Positions 1-12,500 of a DNA stretch of 64,000 bases are shown here, piece by piece. Every line of letters begins with the position of its first letter. The stretch's first letter is position 1. The position numbers were made by a program, and so were the translations under genes. The notes beneath the pieces are model-generated. The model searched no databases. It was not told the origin of the DNA and saw nothing but the letters and a program-made list of their open reading frames with translations. This stretch comes from Methylomonas sp. ZR1. Its GTDB lineage: Bacteria > Pseudomonadota > Gammaproteobacteria > Methylococcales > Methylomonadaceae. Location of the stretch: positions 5,022,001 through 5,086,000 of the forward strand of contig NZ_RCST01000001.1 of NCBI RefSeq assembly GCF_013141865.1, read 5' to 3'.

Positions 1-1494
1 AACGATGGTGGTCAACATGTACATGCCGCCTTCGTAGCCCAATGTGGTCATACGGTGCAAGTGGTGACGATCGAAGATGGGGAAGCCGATACGGATCAAC
101 GGTACTTCGAACTCTTCGCCTTTGTAGAAGGTGTCACGTTGGATAAATTTGCCGTAGGAGTTACCGATCATGAAGTCCGGTTTGTTGGTGAACATCAATG
201 AACGGAAGTGCCACAAATCTTTGCCGATATGTACCGTCGCTTCCTGGCCGTAAGGCGAGGCTTTCAACACTTCTTCAACCGCTTTTTTGTAGCGTTTGTT
301 GGCGTGGTTGACTAACACGTCTGTTACCTCGGCGCCCATTTCCAGCAGGAATTTGGTCATACCCAAAGCAAAGTCTGCGTCGCCGTACAGGGCAAATTTT
401 TTGCCGTGTAACCAAGCGTGCGAGTCGGTCATCATGTCCACATAACGGCCGCGTTCCACTTCCAGCGATTTTGGAATCGGTTTGCCGGTCAGTTCGGAGA
501 TTTTCATCAGGAACTGGTCGGTCCATTCCAAGCCCATCGGGATGTTCAATTTCGGCGCGTCGTGTTTCCAGCTAGTTTCAACGAATTTTTTGGTTTTTTC
601 CAACTGCCAAGGTTGCAGCAACACGGTAGTGATCGCGTTAGGCGCATCTTTGACTTCGTCGATGGTGGTGCCGCCGGCATACATGTTGAAGTGGCCGTCA
701 GCAGGTGTATCCAGTACTTCGGTAGGATCGCTCAACAAAGTGTGGTCGACGCCCATCTCGTTCAACATCCGGTGAATGACGCGGAAGTTGCCCAAATAGG
801 TTTCAAAGCCAGGTACCAAGTTGATTTTGCCGTTTGAGCCAACTTCTTTGCCTTCCATGTAGTTCAGCGTGAAGTAGCGGGCAATGCCTTCGAACATGTT
901 GTCCCAACCTGTGGTGTGGCTACCGACGAAGCTAGGTGTATGCGCAAATGGCACAGGGTAGTCTTGATCAACGTGGCCTTCTTTTTTGGCATTGTTGATG
1001 AACGCATTTAAGTCGTCGCCGATCACTTCCGCCATACAGGTGGTCGATACTGCGATCATGGTGGGTTTGTACAGGGCTTTCGCGTTTTCCAAACCAGCAA
1101 ACATGTTTTTCTGACCGCCAAATACCGCTGCGTCTTCTGTCATCGAGTCAGATACGCAAGAGATTGGCTCTTTGAAATGACGGTTGAAGTAAGTACGGAA
1201 ATAAGCCACGCAGCCTTGTGAACCGTGCACATAAGGCATGGTTTTTTCAAAACCCAGTGCGCAAAGTACCGCGCCCAAAGGCTGGCAAGCTTTAGCAGGG
1301 TTAACCGTGATCGCTTCACGTTGGAAGTTCAGTTCTTGATATTCCTTGGTAGTCGTCCATTGGAACACTTCATCAATGGTGTCTTGCGGATGACGTTCTT
1401 CGTATTGCGCACGTTTGTTAGCCAGGTTTTCTTTGTATTCGTCAGTTCTGAATAAAGGATAGCTGGGTTGAATGTTGTCGACGTTTTGGCTCAT
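1..1494 (-). CDS. nifK: Nitrogenase MoFe protein beta chain NifK (3' end cut by window)
   Basis: The beta subunit of dinitrogenase pairs with NifD in the cytoplasmic alpha2beta2 MoFe protein and supplies half of the ligands of the P-cluster. The frame stays open for 498 codons to the left edge, so only the C-terminus is missing. Cys70, Cys95 (GSQGC) and Cys153 (STTCMAEVIGDD) fall at the same numbers as the P-cluster cysteines of Azotobacter NifK. The ATG at 1494 is preceded by AGGAG six bases upstream. It is the third gene of nifHDK, 149 bases after nifD. Identity is certain. Confidence 0.98.
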   Translation of the reverse strand, partial: MSQNVDNIQPSYPLFRTDEYKENLANKRAQYEERHPQDTIDEVFQWTTTKEYQELNFQREAITVNPAKACQPLGAVLCALGFEKTMPYVHGSQGCVAYFRTYFNRHFKEPISCVSDSMTEDAAVFGGQKNMFAGLENAKALYKPTMIAVSTTCMAEVIGDDLNAFINNAKKEGHVDQDYPVPFAHTPSFVGSHTTGWDNMFEGIARYFTLNYMEGKEVGSNGKINLVPGFETYLGNFRVIHRMLNEMGVDHTLLSDPTEVLDTPADGHFNMYAGGTTIDEVKDAPNAITTVLLQPWQLEKTKKFVETSWKHDAPKLNIPMGLEWTDQFLMKISELTGKPIPKSLEVERGRYVDMMTDSHAWLHGKKFALYGDADFALGMTKFLLEMGAEVTDVLVNHANKRYKKAVEEVLKASPYGQEATVHIGKDLWHFRSLMFTNKPDFMIGNSYGKFIQRDTFYKGEEFEVPLIRIGFPIFDRHHLHRMTTLGYEGGMYMLTTIV

Positions 1495-1643
1495 GATAAT
1501 CTCCTAACGCGCCACTAATCTGTGGTCTGGCGTTGATTGGATTTTGCCGGGACTTTAATCCCGACCGATATTTAGTACCTGGTCGGGCGGGCGAAACGCC
1601 CACCTTCCCAGGAATTAAAGTGAGCGAATGCCCACCCTACGGA
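1495..1643 (-). other. nifD-nifK intercistronic spacer with stem-loops
   Basis: This spacer is unusually long for two subunits made in equal amount. It holds a GGGCG-AAA-CGCCC hairpin at 1589-1601 and a second short inverted repeat (GGGA/TCCC) near 1548-1562. Two similar blocks ending in GCCCACC (about 1590-1604 and 1624-1640) look like a dispersed intergenic repeat. No T-run follows the hairpin in the reading direction, so it is more likely an RNA-stability or attenuation element than a terminator. Confidence 0.45.
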
Positions 1644-3125
1644 TTACGCAACCGCTTTGACTGGCTCGCTCTCGGTAGCCTCGGTTTTCCAAGGTGCTTT
1701 GAAGCTTTTCCAGCAAGGATTGTTGATGGTCATGTCCATATCGCGGGCGAAGATGGCAAAACCGTCATAGCCGTGGTAAGGACCTGAGTAATCCCAGGAG
1801 TGCATTTGGCGGAAAGGCACACCCATTTTTTGGAAAATGTATTTTTCCTTGATGCCGGAGCCGACCAGATCAGGTTGGACTTTTTTCACGAACTCTTCGA
1901 ATTCGTAGCCGGTGACGTCGTCATACAACAAGGTCGCGTTGCCCATTTCTTTAATGGTGCGGTCGTAGTCGTCGTTATGACCGAACTCGTAACCGGTACC
2001 CACCACTTCCATGCCCAAATCTTCGTAGGCACCGATCACGTGGCGAGGACGCAGACCGCCGATGTACAACATCACCCGTTTGCCTTCCAGGCGTGGTTTG
2101 TATTTAGCGATGACGGCGTCGTATTCGGCTTTGTAGCGTTCGATGACGCGCTCAGCACCTTCTTTGATAGTGTCATCGAAGTGAGCGGCGATTCTGCGCA
2201 AAGACTCGGCGATTTTAGTCGGGCCAAAGAAGTTGTACTCGATCCAAGGGATGTTGTACTTTTCTTCCATGTGGCGCGCGATGTAGTTCATCGAACGGTA
2301 GCAGTGAATCAAGTTCAGTTTTACTTTTGGGGTTTTTTCGATCTCGGCAATGGTACCGTCGCCAGACCATTGAGCGACTACGCGCAGCCCCATTTCTTCC
2401 AACAGAGTCCGAGATGCCCAAGCGTCACCACCGATGTTGTAGTCGCCGATCACGGCTACGTCGTAAGGTGTGGTGGGGAAGCTGTCGTCGCCATCGCGAT
2501 TTTCCAAGACCCAGTCGCGGATCGCGTCGTTAGCGATGTGGTGACCCAGGGATTGGGATACGCCGCGGAAACCCTCGCAACGTACTGGGACGATGGTTTT
2601 GCCGTATTCTTTGTTTTTAACTTTAGAAACCGCTTCGATGTCGTCACCGATCAAACCGATTGGGCACTCGGATTGAATGGAGATACCTTTGTTGAGCGGG
2701 AATAAAGTTTCGATTTCGTCGATACATTTGGCCAGTTTTTTATCGCCGCCGAATACGATGTCTTTCTCGGTAAAATCCGAAGTAAAGTTCATGGTACCGA
2801 AGGTGTTGACGCCTGTAGTACCTACATAGTAGTTACGGCGACCGGCACGGGAATATTGACCACAGCCAACCGGGCCGTGTGAAATATGGATCATGTCCTT
2901 AATAGGACCCCAAACCACCCCTTTGGAACCCGCGTAGGCGCAACCACGAATGGTCATCACGCCGGGCAGGGATTTACGGTTGGAAGTGATACATTTGTTT
3001 GATTTTTCCAAGCTTTGATCGTTGATGGCCAAATGTTTGGCGCGATCAGCTTTAGCTTTTTCGGGATAGACTTCCAGCACTTCTTGAATAAGCGCTTCGG
3101 TCTCTTCTCTTGTCATGGCTGCCAT
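1644..3125 (-). CDS. nifD: Nitrogenase MoFe protein alpha chain NifD
   Basis: Catalytic subunit of dinitrogenase, which binds FeMo-cofactor where N2 is reduced to ammonia. The 493-residue product is full length. P-cluster ligands Cys62, Cys88 and Cys154 and the cofactor ligands Cys275 ([11 protein letters not shown]) and His442 (QMHSWDYSG) all sit at the numbers used for Azotobacter vinelandii NifD, which fixes the ATG at 3125. A GGAGG lies eight bases upstream of it. It is second in nifHDK, downstream of nifH and a strong hairpin. Every key residue is present, so the enzyme should be active. Confidence 0.99.
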   Translation of the reverse strand: MAAMTREETEALIQEVLEVYPEKAKADRAKHLAINDQSLEKSNKCITSNRKSLPGVMTIRGCAYAGSKGVVWGPIKDMIHISHGPVGCGQYSRAGRRNYYVGTTGVNTFGTMNFTSDFTEKDIVFGGDKKLAKCIDEIETLFPLNKGISIQSECPIGLIGDDIEAVSKVKNKEYGKTIVPVRCEGFRGVSQSLGHHIANDAIRDWVLENRDGDDSFPTTPYDVAVIGDYNIGGDAWASRTLLEEMGLRVVAQWSGDGTIAEIEKTPKVKLNLIHCYRSMNYIARHMEEKYNIPWIEYNFFGPTKIAESLRRIAAHFDDTIKEGAERVIERYKAEYDAVIAKYKPRLEGKRVMLYIGGLRPRHVIGAYEDLGMEVVGTGYEFGHNDDYDRTIKEMGNATLLYDDVTGYEFEEFVKKVQPDLVGSGIKEKYIFQKMGVPFRQMHSWDYSGPYHGYDGFAIFARDMDMTINNPCWKSFKAPWKTEATESEPVKAVA

Positions 3126-3188
3126 GATGAAATCCTCCTGGTAGTCCTGGGTAATCCCCCACAGACTTGTTAGGAACTATGCGAAAGC

Positions 3189-3219
3189 AGGTTGGACAGG
3201 CTAACAGCCGGCCCAACCT
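3189..3219 (-). promoter_or_regulatory. nifH-nifD intercistronic hairpin
   Basis: An inverted repeat with arms AGGTTGG/CCAACCT, extended by GGCT/AGCC, lies in the 103-base nifH-nifD spacer. There is no T-run after it. In other diazotrophs a hairpin here stabilises the nifH part of the message, so that the Fe protein is made in excess over NifDK. That role is inferred from position and structure. Confidence 0.6.
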
Positions 3220-3228
3220 ACATACTGA

Positions 3229-4584
<1,356 letters not shown>

Positions 4585-5910
4585 ATGTTCTTTAAGAATT
4601 GGTGGCCTTTCCGCCGCAAGCTGAAAAGTCAGGCGAAGAAGGATGATTCCTTCGATGTCAATCAGCGCATCTACACGCCGGTTAGCCAGTTGACCGTCGG
4701 CATGTATGTCATCGAATTGGATCGGCCTTGGCTGGAGAGCCCGTTCTTATTTCAAGGATTTGAACTTGAAACCGAAGCGGATATCCGCGCGGTAAAAGAT
4801 GTCTGCCAGTACGTCTACATCGACGCCACCCGGAAAAGAAAGCGCCCGGTCCAGGCTAAAACCACGCAGGACAGTTTGCTAAGCGAAAGCAATATCGATT
4901 TTGGCGCGCCGCCACCGCCAAAATTAAGCGTTTTTGAGAAAGAATTCGCGCGCGCCGAACACGTTCATAAAGAAGTGGGTCAGTTGGTATCCAACTTTAT
5001 GGAGCGCATCGCCAATGGTGAAGGGATAGACACTCAAGCCGCCAAAGAAGCGGTCGCGCAATGCGTGAACAGTATTTTGCATTCGCCGGATGCTTTTTTG
5101 TGGCTGAACCAGCTAAAGAACAAAGACAAATATACCGCACAACATAGCTTGAACGTTTGCGCCTTAGCCATTGTGTTGGGCCGCTACCTGAATTTTTCCG
5201 TAGCCAACCTCAACAATGTCGGCTTGTGCGGGATGATGCACGACATGGGCAAAATGTTGGTGCCTTTGGATATTCTGAATAAGCCCGGCAAGTTGGAACC
5301 TGAGGAGCTGGCGATTATGCGCTCGCATGCCGCTCTGGGCTACGAACTGCTCAAGTCCAGCGATCAAATGTATCCAGGGGCGATAGACACGGCCTATTCT
5401 CACCACGAAACATTGGACGGCAAAGGTTATCCCCGGCGTATCGGCGAAAGAGGGATTTCGCTCTTCACCAGAATCGTCACCATCGTGGATATGTACGATG
5501 CCATCACCAGCGACCGGGTGTATCAGAAAGGCCGGACGCATCTGGAAGCGACCAATATCCTGGCCAATATGGCCGGCTCTCAGCTGGATGAGCGTTTGGT
5601 GATCAAATTTATAGAATGTCTGGGGGTTTATCCACCCGGCAGCATTGTCATGATGACCAACGGTTACATCGCCATTGTGGTGGAGGTGAATGAATTGCAG
5701 AAGCTGCGGCCGAAAGTCATCCTGTTGCTCGATGCCAAGAAACAGCGGATTCAGGAAAGAATCGTCAATCTAGCGGATATGCTGTTGGATGAACACGGCA
5801 AGGTGTTGACTATCAAAGGCATTGTCAAAGCCCAGGATTACAACATAGACATCAAAAAATATTATCAACAAGGCGTTTTGCAAAAGGGCTTTGCGAACGA
5901 AAAACGCTAG
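4585..5910 (+). CDS. HD-GYP cyclic-di-GMP phosphodiesterase with N-terminal DUF3391
   Basis: Predicted cytosolic enzyme that hydrolyses c-di-GMP. The 441 residues hold a DUF3391 region (about 28-85) and then an HD-GYP domain (about 180-330). His187, the HD pair His219-Asp220 (HDMGK), His273-His274 (HHETLDGKGYP) and the GYP at 281-283 are all there, followed by VDMYDAITSD. A C-terminal accessory region (about 350-400) follows. The ATG has only a poor ribosome site. It belongs to the same family as the protein at 19440-20663 and shares its flanking domains with the core-less protein at 20709-21227. It faces away from nifH. Confidence 0.93.
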   Translation: MFFKNWWPFRRKLKSQAKKDDSFDVNQRIYTPVSQLTVGMYVIELDRPWLESPFLFQGFELETEADIRAVKDVCQYVYIDATRKRKRPVQAKTTQDSLLSESNIDFGAPPPPKLSVFEKEFARAEHVHKEVGQLVSNFMERIANGEGIDTQAAKEAVAQCVNSILHSPDAFLWLNQLKNKDKYTAQHSLNVCALAIVLGRYLNFSVANLNNVGLCGMMHDMGKMLVPLDILNKPGKLEPEELAIMRSHAALGYELLKSSDQMYPGAIDTAYSHHETLDGKGYPRRIGERGISLFTRIVTIVDMYDAITSDRVYQKGRTHLEATNILANMAGSQLDERLVIKFIECLGVYPPGSIVMMTNGYIAIVVEVNELQKLRPKVILLLDAKKQRIQERIVNLADMLLDEHGKVLTIKGIVKAQDYNIDIKKYYQQGVLQKGFANEKR

Positions 5911-6067
5911 GCTACCCCGGCGAAACCGGACGTTTAGAGCAACTCTGCTAGAATAAGCAGTCTGGCGACGGTCACGAAAGGGTTTGTGCGTGGGATTATC
6001 GTCCGTATGCTTTTGCTCAGCTTTGCCAAGCCAGGGCTGCAAATTTCTCGAGGCGTTTTGGAATCAA

Positions 6068-6544
6068 ATGTACAGAAAAAACAGGGGAGGGCAAGGATTT
6101 ACGCTGATGGAGATGCTGTTGGCGGTCGCTATCATGGCGGTGTTGACGGCCATAGCGATACCTGCCTACAACGGTTATATCGATAAAAGTAAGAACGATC
6201 TGGCTATTAGCTATCTGCTAGCCATACAGACAGAAATCGAACGGTATTACACCCGCGAATTTCACTACCCGAATGCACTTAGCGACATTACCTCTGCTCT
6301 GCCCAACAACGGCAAGGACCCCTGGGGTAGAGACTATGTCTATCTCAATATCATAGAGGGGGGGCCAGGGACCATGGGCTCAGTCCGAAAAGATCATGCG
6401 CTTAACCCCATCAACACCAAATACGATTTGTATAGCTTGGGTAAGAATGGCGTCACCAAGAAACAGATCAGCCAGAAGGACAGTCTGGACGATATTATCC
6501 TGGCCCGAGATGGCGGTTTCGTCGGTTTGGCGGCGGATTTCTGA
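6068..6544 (+). CDS. GspG-like type IV/type II prepilin-like protein
   Basis: The 158-residue protein starts with a classical class III leader: MYRKNRGGQG, then FTLMEM, with Gly before the cut, Phe at mature position 1 and Glu at +5, followed by a roughly 20-residue hydrophobic helix. PilD-type peptidase would cut and N-methylate it. The DPWGRDYVYLN motif in the C-terminal half is typical of GspG major pseudopilins. No other secretion or pilus gene is near, so its machine is unknown. The frame is open further upstream, but only the ATG at 6068 gives a short leader. It lies 15 bases before the GGDEF-EAL gene and is probably co-transcribed with it. Confidence 0.8.
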   Translation: MYRKNRGGQGFTLMEMLLAVAIMAVLTAIAIPAYNGYIDKSKNDLAISYLLAIQTEIERYYTREFHYPNALSDITSALPNNGKDPWGRDYVYLNIIEGGPGTMGSVRKDHALNPINTKYDLYSLGKNGVTKKQISQKDSLDDIILARDGGFVGLAADF

Positions 6545-6559
6545 GAGAACCCCTTAGCA

Positions 6560-9439
6560 ATGGAGCGCAAGCTGTCTTTTAGCCATAGCAAGGTTGCCCG
6601 CCGCATTCTGTTTTCTTTCGTGTTGGCCGCGTTGATCCCAATCGCTATATTGGGCGTCCTGTCATTCCAGCAAGTGAAGCAGCAGTTGCAAGCGCAGACT
6701 GCCAAGGCATTGCAGAGAGGCTGTAAAGAGTACGCCTACGGACTGGTCAGCCGCTTGTTGTTTGCCGAAAATTCTCTGCGGCTGGCTGCCTTGAAAATTC
6801 ATAAATCCAACAAGGACGATAAACCTGTGGCGCTGGCCGGCGAACAATGGCTGCAAGGCCAGTTCACCGGGTTGGCAGTACTGCGGGCCGATGGTCAACC
6901 CGCCACGTTATCCCAAAACAACAAGGCAATACCGACGCTGACGCCGGAAGAGCAAGCGCAGATTGAGATCGGGAAAACGTTGATTAAACCGGTGAGTGGT
7001 CAGCGGCTTGAAGACAATCGCTTGTGGATGGCTATCAATCTGGTCGAAAACTCACCGAAAGCCGGCATCCTGATGGCCGAATTGAAACCCGACTTGTTAT
7101 GGAATTCCGAAACTATCGATCCCAACAATCTGCTGTGGGTGATGGCTGCCGACTCGCTACAGATATTGTTCGCGCTGGAGCAAGATTTCGATCCGTCCCC
7201 GGAGCTTAGGGCGCAAGTCGCGCAAGCCAATAGCGGCCGCTTCTCGTGGCAAAGGGACGGCGAAGCCTACCTCGGCGCGTATTGGAAGCTGCCGGTCGCC
7301 ACGCTATTTTTCGGTCCGGACCTGATCGTCGTGCAAAGCCTGCCTGAATCGTTGGCGTTTGCGGCAATTCGGCAATTTAGCGTGATTTATCCGCCGGTGA
7401 TCCTGTTGGCCGCGCTGATTGTCGTGTATTTGAGCAGCAGGTTGATTGCTAAATATTTAACGCCGCTCGAACGCTTAAAAATAGGCACCCAACGGGTTTC
7501 CGACGGCAATCTGGAATGTCGAGTAGATATTGATAGCCATGACGAATTTGAAGAGTTGGCGGATTCGTTCAACGAAATGACGCGCCGCCTGCGTAGCCAG
7601 TTCGATATTCTCGCCACCATGGCGGAAATCGACCGCAATATTCTCTCCGCCTTAAATGCCGAAGACATTATCGACACGGCGTTGAATCGCTTGCCCAGCA
7701 TATTGTTTTGCGATTTGATTTCCATCGCCGCCGTCAATCCCGATACCGGTATCGCCGACGAGATTCGGGTTCGGCGCAGCGGGCACGATGCCGAAAAATT
7801 AGCCGAGCCGGTGATTCTGAACCAACAGGATGTAGCGGATTTGCGCGCTATGCACAATGGCGCCCTGGAGATTGCTAACGACGACGAGCGGATGTCCGAG
7901 TATTTGCAGGTGCTCGGCGTGTCCGGTGCTTGGCGCTATTTGCTGGTTCCCGTTCATGTTAACGGCGCACTGGCTTCGCTGATTTGCTTGGGTTATCAAG
8001 CACCGAAACGGATTCCACCGGAATCGCGCAACGCCGCCATCAACTTCGGCGATCGCATCGCGGTCGCGCTGTCCAATGCCGCCTGGGAAGAGAAGCTATA
8101 CCAGCACGCCCATTACGATTCCTTGACCGGCTTGCCCAACCGCTTGGTACTGCATGACCGGCTGGGGCAGGAAATCGCGCGGGCCCGGCGCGATGACGCG
8201 CAACTTGCCGTGTTTTTTATGGACTTGGATCGCTTCAAAAACGTCAACGACTCGCTGGGACACGCGGCCGGCGACGAATTGCTGCGGCAAGCAGCGCGGA
8301 TTTTTCTGAATTGCGTCAGAGCGACCGATCTGGTTGTCAGACTGGGCGGTGACGAGTTCGTCATCGTGATCGGTGAATTGCATACTCAGCATAACCCGGC
8401 GGCCTTCGTCAGCGCGGTTGCCGAGAAAGTTCTGGCTGCGCTGAAGCAACCCGTGACGGTGGCCGGATTGCCCATGACCGTGACGACCAGTATCGGGATT
8501 GCATTGTTTCCCGACGATGCCGACAACGTGCCTGATTTGTTAAAGAATGCCGATGCCGCCATGTACCACGCCAAGAGCGAGGGGCGCGCCAATTTCCGGT
8601 TTTACTCGCCGGAATTGAATGCCGCGGCATTGGAAAATATCAAGCTGGAACAAGAACTACGCGGCGCGATCGGCAGAAACGAGCTATTGGTGTTCTACCA
8701 GCCCAAGGTGGATTGGGATGGCCGCATCGTCGGCGCCGAAGCCTTGATCCGCTGGCGGCACACCGAACTCGGCATGATTTCGCCGGCCAAATTCATTCCC
8801 TTGGCCGAGCAAACCAGTTTAATCGTGGAGATCAGCGATTGGGTCTTGGAGCAAACCTGTTTGTGGGTGAATACGTGCCATGCCCAAGGCCTGGGGCCTC
8901 TACGGATTTCCGTGAATCTTTCCGCGGTCGATTTTAAGCACCCGGAATTGGTCGAGAAAATCGCGGCGGTGTTGAGCAAAACCGGCACCGATCCAAAATT
9001 TATCGAATTGGAACTCACCGAATCGGTGGCTATCGGCAATATCAAGGCTTGCGTCGAACGCATGCATCATCTGAAAGCGCTAGGGCTTACCCTGTCCATG
9101 GACGACTTCGGGACCGGTTTTTCCTCGCTGTCCTATCTAAAAGAATTGCCGCTGGATGTGCTGAAGATCGATCAATCGTTTGTCCGGCAGCTGGAAAGCG
9201 ACGACAGTAGCGCGGCTATCGTCCGCGCCATTCTGGCACTTGCCGACGGCTTGGGTATGGAAACCATCGCCGAGGGCGTCGAAACCGCAGCGCAGCTTGA
9301 GATATTGAAACAACATCACTGTGGCTTATTTCAAGGCTATTTATTCAGCCGGCCCGTGCCTAGCGACGAATTTTTAAGTTTGTTGCAGGCCGATGCTGCC
9401 AAGCGTGGCGCAGAACTGCCGGCGATTAGTGCCAGTTAA
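6560..9439 (+). CDS. Membrane HAMP-GAF-GGDEF-EAL cyclic-di-GMP turnover protein
   Basis: This 959-residue inner-membrane sensor should make or break c-di-GMP. An N-terminal membrane helix (about 15-35) and a second at about 274-292 bracket a periplasmic domain. HAMP (about 293-346) and a GAF-like region (about 350-500) follow. The GGDEF motif starts at residue 596 and is intact, with an RxxD product-inhibition site (RATD) just before it. The EAL motif starts at 727, with [14 protein letters not shown] near 848, so both active sites look functional. The end overlaps the end of convergent mdtC by 14 bases. Confidence 0.93.
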   Translation: MERKLSFSHSKVARRILFSFVLAALIPIAILGVLSFQQVKQQLQAQTAKALQRGCKEYAYGLVSRLLFAENSLRLAALKIHKSNKDDKPVALAGEQWLQGQFTGLAVLRADGQPATLSQNNKAIPTLTPEEQAQIEIGKTLIKPVSGQRLEDNRLWMAINLVENSPKAGILMAELKPDLLWNSETIDPNNLLWVMAADSLQILFALEQDFDPSPELRAQVAQANSGRFSWQRDGEAYLGAYWKLPVATLFFGPDLIVVQSLPESLAFAAIRQFSVIYPPVILLAALIVVYLSSRLIAKYLTPLERLKIGTQRVSDGNLECRVDIDSHDEFEELADSFNEMTRRLRSQFDILATMAEIDRNILSALNAEDIIDTALNRLPSILFCDLISIAAVNPDTGIADEIRVRRSGHDAEKLAEPVILNQQDVADLRAMHNGALEIANDDERMSEYLQVLGVSGAWRYLLVPVHVNGALASLICLGYQAPKRIPPESRNAAINFGDRIAVALSNAAWEEKLYQHAHYDSLTGLPNRLVLHDRLGQEIARARRDDAQLAVFFMDLDRFKNVNDSLGHAAGDELLRQAARIFLNCVRATDLVVRLGGDEFVIVIGELHTQHNPAAFVSAVAEKVLAALKQPVTVAGLPMTVTTSIGIALFPDDADNVPDLLKNADAAMYHAKSEGRANFRFYSPELNAAALENIKLEQELRGAIGRNELLVFYQPKVDWDGRIVGAEALIRWRHTELGMISPAKFIPLAEQTSLIVEISDWVLEQTCLWVNTCHAQGLGPLRISVNLSAVDFKHPELVEKIAAVLSKTGTDPKFIELELTESVAIGNIKACVERMHHLKALGLTLSMDDFGTGFSSLSYLKELPLDVLKIDQSFVRQLESDDSSAAIVRAILALADGLGMETIAEGVETAAQLEILKQHHCGLFQGYLFSRPVPSDEFLSLLQADAAKRGAELPAISAS

Positions 9440-12400
9440 ACCAGCGGCGACCCCAGGCACTGACACCATCCAGATACAGATACACCACCGGCGTGGTGTA
9501 CAAGGTCAGCAATTGACTGAAAATCAAACCGCCGACGATGGAAATCCCCAAGGGCTGGCGCAACTCAGCGCCGTAACCTGATCCCAAAGCCAAAGGTAAC
9601 GCGCCCAACATCGCCGCCAGCGTGGTCATCATGATCGGCCTAAAGCGCAGCAAGCAGGCTTGAAAGATGGCTTCCTCGGCGCTCAGCCCTTTGTGGCGTT
9701 CGGCGTCCAAGGCAAAGTCGATCATCATGATCGCGTTTTTCTTCACAATGCCGATCAGCAAAATCACGCCGATCAAGGCGATGATGCTGAACTCGGTATC
9801 GCAAGCCAGCAAGGCCAGCAAGGCGCCGACCCCGGCCGAGGGCAGGGTGGACAAGATCGTCAGTGGATGGATATAGCTTTCATAGAGCATGCCCAGCACG
9901 ATGTAAATACTCAGCAACGCCGCGGCGATCAGCCAGGGTTGGTTGCGCAGCGACTCCTGAAAAGCCTTGGCCGATCCCTGAAAACTGCCGCGCACCGTCG
10001 CCGGCGTGCCGAGGTCGCGCAGGGTTTGTTCAATGAATTGGGTGGCGGTGGACAGCGAGGTGCCGGGCATCAGATTAAAGGACACGGTGGCGGCGGCGAA
10101 CTGGCCTTGATGATTGACGGTCAGCGGCGCGTTGCTGGTCTGGAAACTGGCTAGCGTCGCCAGCGGTACTTGGGTGCCGGTGTTGGTGCTGACGTAAAGC
10201 TGTTGCAGCGTTCGCGGGTTTTGCCAGTATTCCGGTGCCAGCTCCAGCACCACCCGGTATTGGTTCAACGGTTTATAGATCACCGACACCTGGCGTTGGC
10301 CAAAGGCGTTGTTCAAGGCGGTATCGATAGCCGCCTGACTGACGCCCAAACTGGCGGCTTTGTCTCTATCGACTACCAGCGATATTTGCCGGCCCTTGTC
10401 TTGCTGATTGGTGTTGACATCGGTCAGTTCCGGCCGCTTGCGCAGCGCCGCGACGATCTTGGGCGTCCATTCGCGTAGCAGGTTCAAGTCTTCGGATTGC
10501 AAGGCAAACTCGTACAGCGCCGCCGAGCCGCGGCCACCGATGCGCAAATCCTGCACCGGCTGTAAAAACAGGCTGGCGCCGGGCTCGTCGGCCAGTTTTT
10601 CCCGCATGCGCCGGCTGATTTCAGCCATCGGCGCGTCACGCTGCTCGGGCGGCTTGAGTACCGCAAACATCAAACCGGAATTGGTGTTTTGCATGCCGCC
10701 GGCAAAGCCCACCACATTGGTCACTGCCGGATCTTGCCGCAAAATATCGACAAAATCATGCAGTTTGCTTTGCATGGCTTGGAAGGAAATGCTTTGATCG
10801 GCCTGGATGGTGCCGCTGAGCCGGCCGTTGTCCTGCACCGGGAAAAACCCTTTCGGGACCATGATGTACAAGTACACGTTCAAGCCGATACAAGCCAGCA
10901 ATACCGCCAGCATCAGTTTGGGATGGTGCAGCGCCCAACTCAAACTGCGGCGATAGCCATTTTGCAGGCGCTGGAATTGGGCTTCCAGCCAAGCCGACAG
11001 CTGGCCGGGCGTATGATTTTCCGCCGGTTCCAGCCAGCGCGCACACAGCATCGGCGTGACGGTTAACGATACCACCAGCGACACCAAAACCGCCGCCGAC
11101 AAGGTCACCGCAAATTCCCGAAACAGCCGGCCGACGATGCCGCCCATCAATAATATCGGCGTGAAGACGGCGATCAGCGACAAACTCATCGCTAACACGG
11201 TGAAGCCTACTTCGCCGGCACCACGTAAAGCGGCTTGGAACGGTGGCACGCCGTTTTCGATATGCCGGCTGGTGTTTTCCAAGACCACGATGGCGTCATC
11301 CACGACAAAGCCGGTGGCGATGGTCAAAGCCATCAAGGACAGATTGTCCAGGCTGTAATCGCACAAATACATCACCGCGCAAGCACCGATCAGCGATACC
11401 GGCACCGCGACGACCGGGATCAGCGTGGAGCGCAGCCGGCGCAGAAACAGCAATACCACCAGGATTACCAGCACCACCGCGATCAATAAGCTGCGTTCCA
11501 CTTCATCGACCGAGGCGCGAATGGTTTGCGAACGGTCCGAGACTATCGATAATTCCATGGCCGCCGGCGTCAGCGCGCGCAATTGCGGCAGCATGGCTTT
11601 GACATGTTCGACCGTGTCGATGATATTGGCGCCGGGTTGTTTATTGATGATCAACAACACCGCCGGCTGGCCGTTCTTCAGGCCGGTACTGCGCAAATCT
11701 TCCACGGAATCCACCGCTGTCCCCAGATCGGCGATGCGCACCGGCGCGCCGTTGCGGTAAGCCACGATCAGCGGCAGGTAATCGGCAGCATGCTCGGCCT
11801 GGTCGTTGGCGTGAATTTGCCAATGCCGCTCGCCAGTCTCCAGCGCGCCTTTGGGGCGATTGGCATTGCTGGCGTTGATGGCTTGGGCGACCTGATCCAG
11901 GCCGATGCCGTATTGTGCTAACGCGCCGGGATTCAGTTCCACCCGGACAGCCGGCAGGGAACTGCCGCCGACATTGACCTGGCCGATGCCGGGCAACTGG
12001 CTGATTTTCTGCGCTAATATCGTTGACGCGGCGTCGTACATTTGGCCGCGGCTGAGGCTGGTGGAGGTGAGCGCTAGAATCAGAATAGGCGAATCAGCCG
12101 GATTGACTTTACGGTAATTGGGCCGGTTGGGCAGATTGCTGGGCAGCAAACTGCTGGCGGCGTTGATCGCGGCGTGTACGTCGCGGGCCGCGCCGTCGAT
12201 GTCGCGATTTAAATCAAACTGCAAGGTAATTCGGGTCGAGCCCAGCGAACTGGCCGAAGTCATTTCGCTGATGCCGGCGATGCGGCCCAGCGCCCGTTCC
12301 AGCGGGGTGGCGACGGTGGCCGCCATGGTTTCCGGACTGGCTCCCGGTAGGTTGGCGGATACCGAAATGGTCGGAAAATCCACTTGCGGCAAGGGCGCGA

Positions 12401-12500
12401 CCGGCAGTTGCAGGAAGGCGATGATGCCGGCCAATGCCACACCGAGCGTCAGCAGCGTGGTAGCAACCGGGCGATGGATAAACAGCACCGAGATGTTCAC
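9426..12500 (-). CDS. mdtC: RND multidrug efflux permease, MdtC-like
   Basis: Inner-membrane proton/drug antiporter subunit of an AcrB-type pump. Its 1024 residues are within one of the length of E. coli MdtC, with the usual two repeats of an N-terminal helix, large periplasmic loops and six-helix bundles. The start is GTG at 12500, and GTGA overlaps the stop of mdtB, so the pair is translationally coupled. Next to a second RND gene and an adaptor it matches the MdtABC layout, in which MdtB and MdtC form a mixed trimer. No TolC-like outer-membrane gene is nearby. Confidence 0.9.
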   Translation of the reverse strand: MNISVLFIHRPVATTLLTLGVALAGIIAFLQLPVAPLPQVDFPTISVSANLPGASPETMAATVATPLERALGRIAGISEMTSASSLGSTRITLQFDLNRDIDGAARDVHAAINAASSLLPSNLPNRPNYRKVNPADSPILILALTSTSLSRGQMYDAASTILAQKISQLPGIGQVNVGGSSLPAVRVELNPGALAQYGIGLDQVAQAINASNANRPKGALETGERHWQIHANDQAEHAADYLPLIVAYRNGAPVRIADLGTAVDSVEDLRSTGLKNGQPAVLLIINKQPGANIIDTVEHVKAMLPQLRALTPAAMELSIVSDRSQTIRASVDEVERSLLIAVVLVILVVLLFLRRLRSTLIPVVAVPVSLIGACAVMYLCDYSLDNLSLMALTIATGFVVDDAIVVLENTSRHIENGVPPFQAALRGAGEVGFTVLAMSLSLIAVFTPILLMGGIVGRLFREFAVTLSAAVLVSLVVSLTVTPMLCARWLEPAENHTPGQLSAWLEAQFQRLQNGYRRSLSWALHHPKLMLAVLLACIGLNVYLYIMVPKGFFPVQDNGRLSGTIQADQSISFQAMQSKLHDFVDILRQDPAVTNVVGFAGGMQNTNSGLMFAVLKPPEQRDAPMAEISRRMREKLADEPGASLFLQPVQDLRIGGRGSAALYEFALQSEDLNLLREWTPKIVAALRKRPELTDVNTNQQDKGRQISLVVDRDKAASLGVSQAAIDTALNNAFGQRQVSVIYKPLNQYRVVLELAPEYWQNPRTLQQLYVSTNTGTQVPLATLASFQTSNAPLTVNHQGQFAAATVSFNLMPGTSLSTATQFIEQTLRDLGTPATVRGSFQGSAKAFQESLRNQPWLIAAALLSIYIVLGMLYESYIHPLTILSTLPSAGVGALLALLACDTEFSIIALIGVILLIGIVKKNAIMMIDFALDAERHKGLSAEEAIFQACLLRFRPIMMTTLAAMLGALPLALGSGYGAELRQPLGISIVGGLIFSQLLTLYTTPVVYLYLDGVSAWGRRWFNWH

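Noticed and set aside
1800..2705. Long antisense frame inside nifD
   Set aside because: Mirror frame created by nifD codon usage; the sense frame has every nitrogenase residue.
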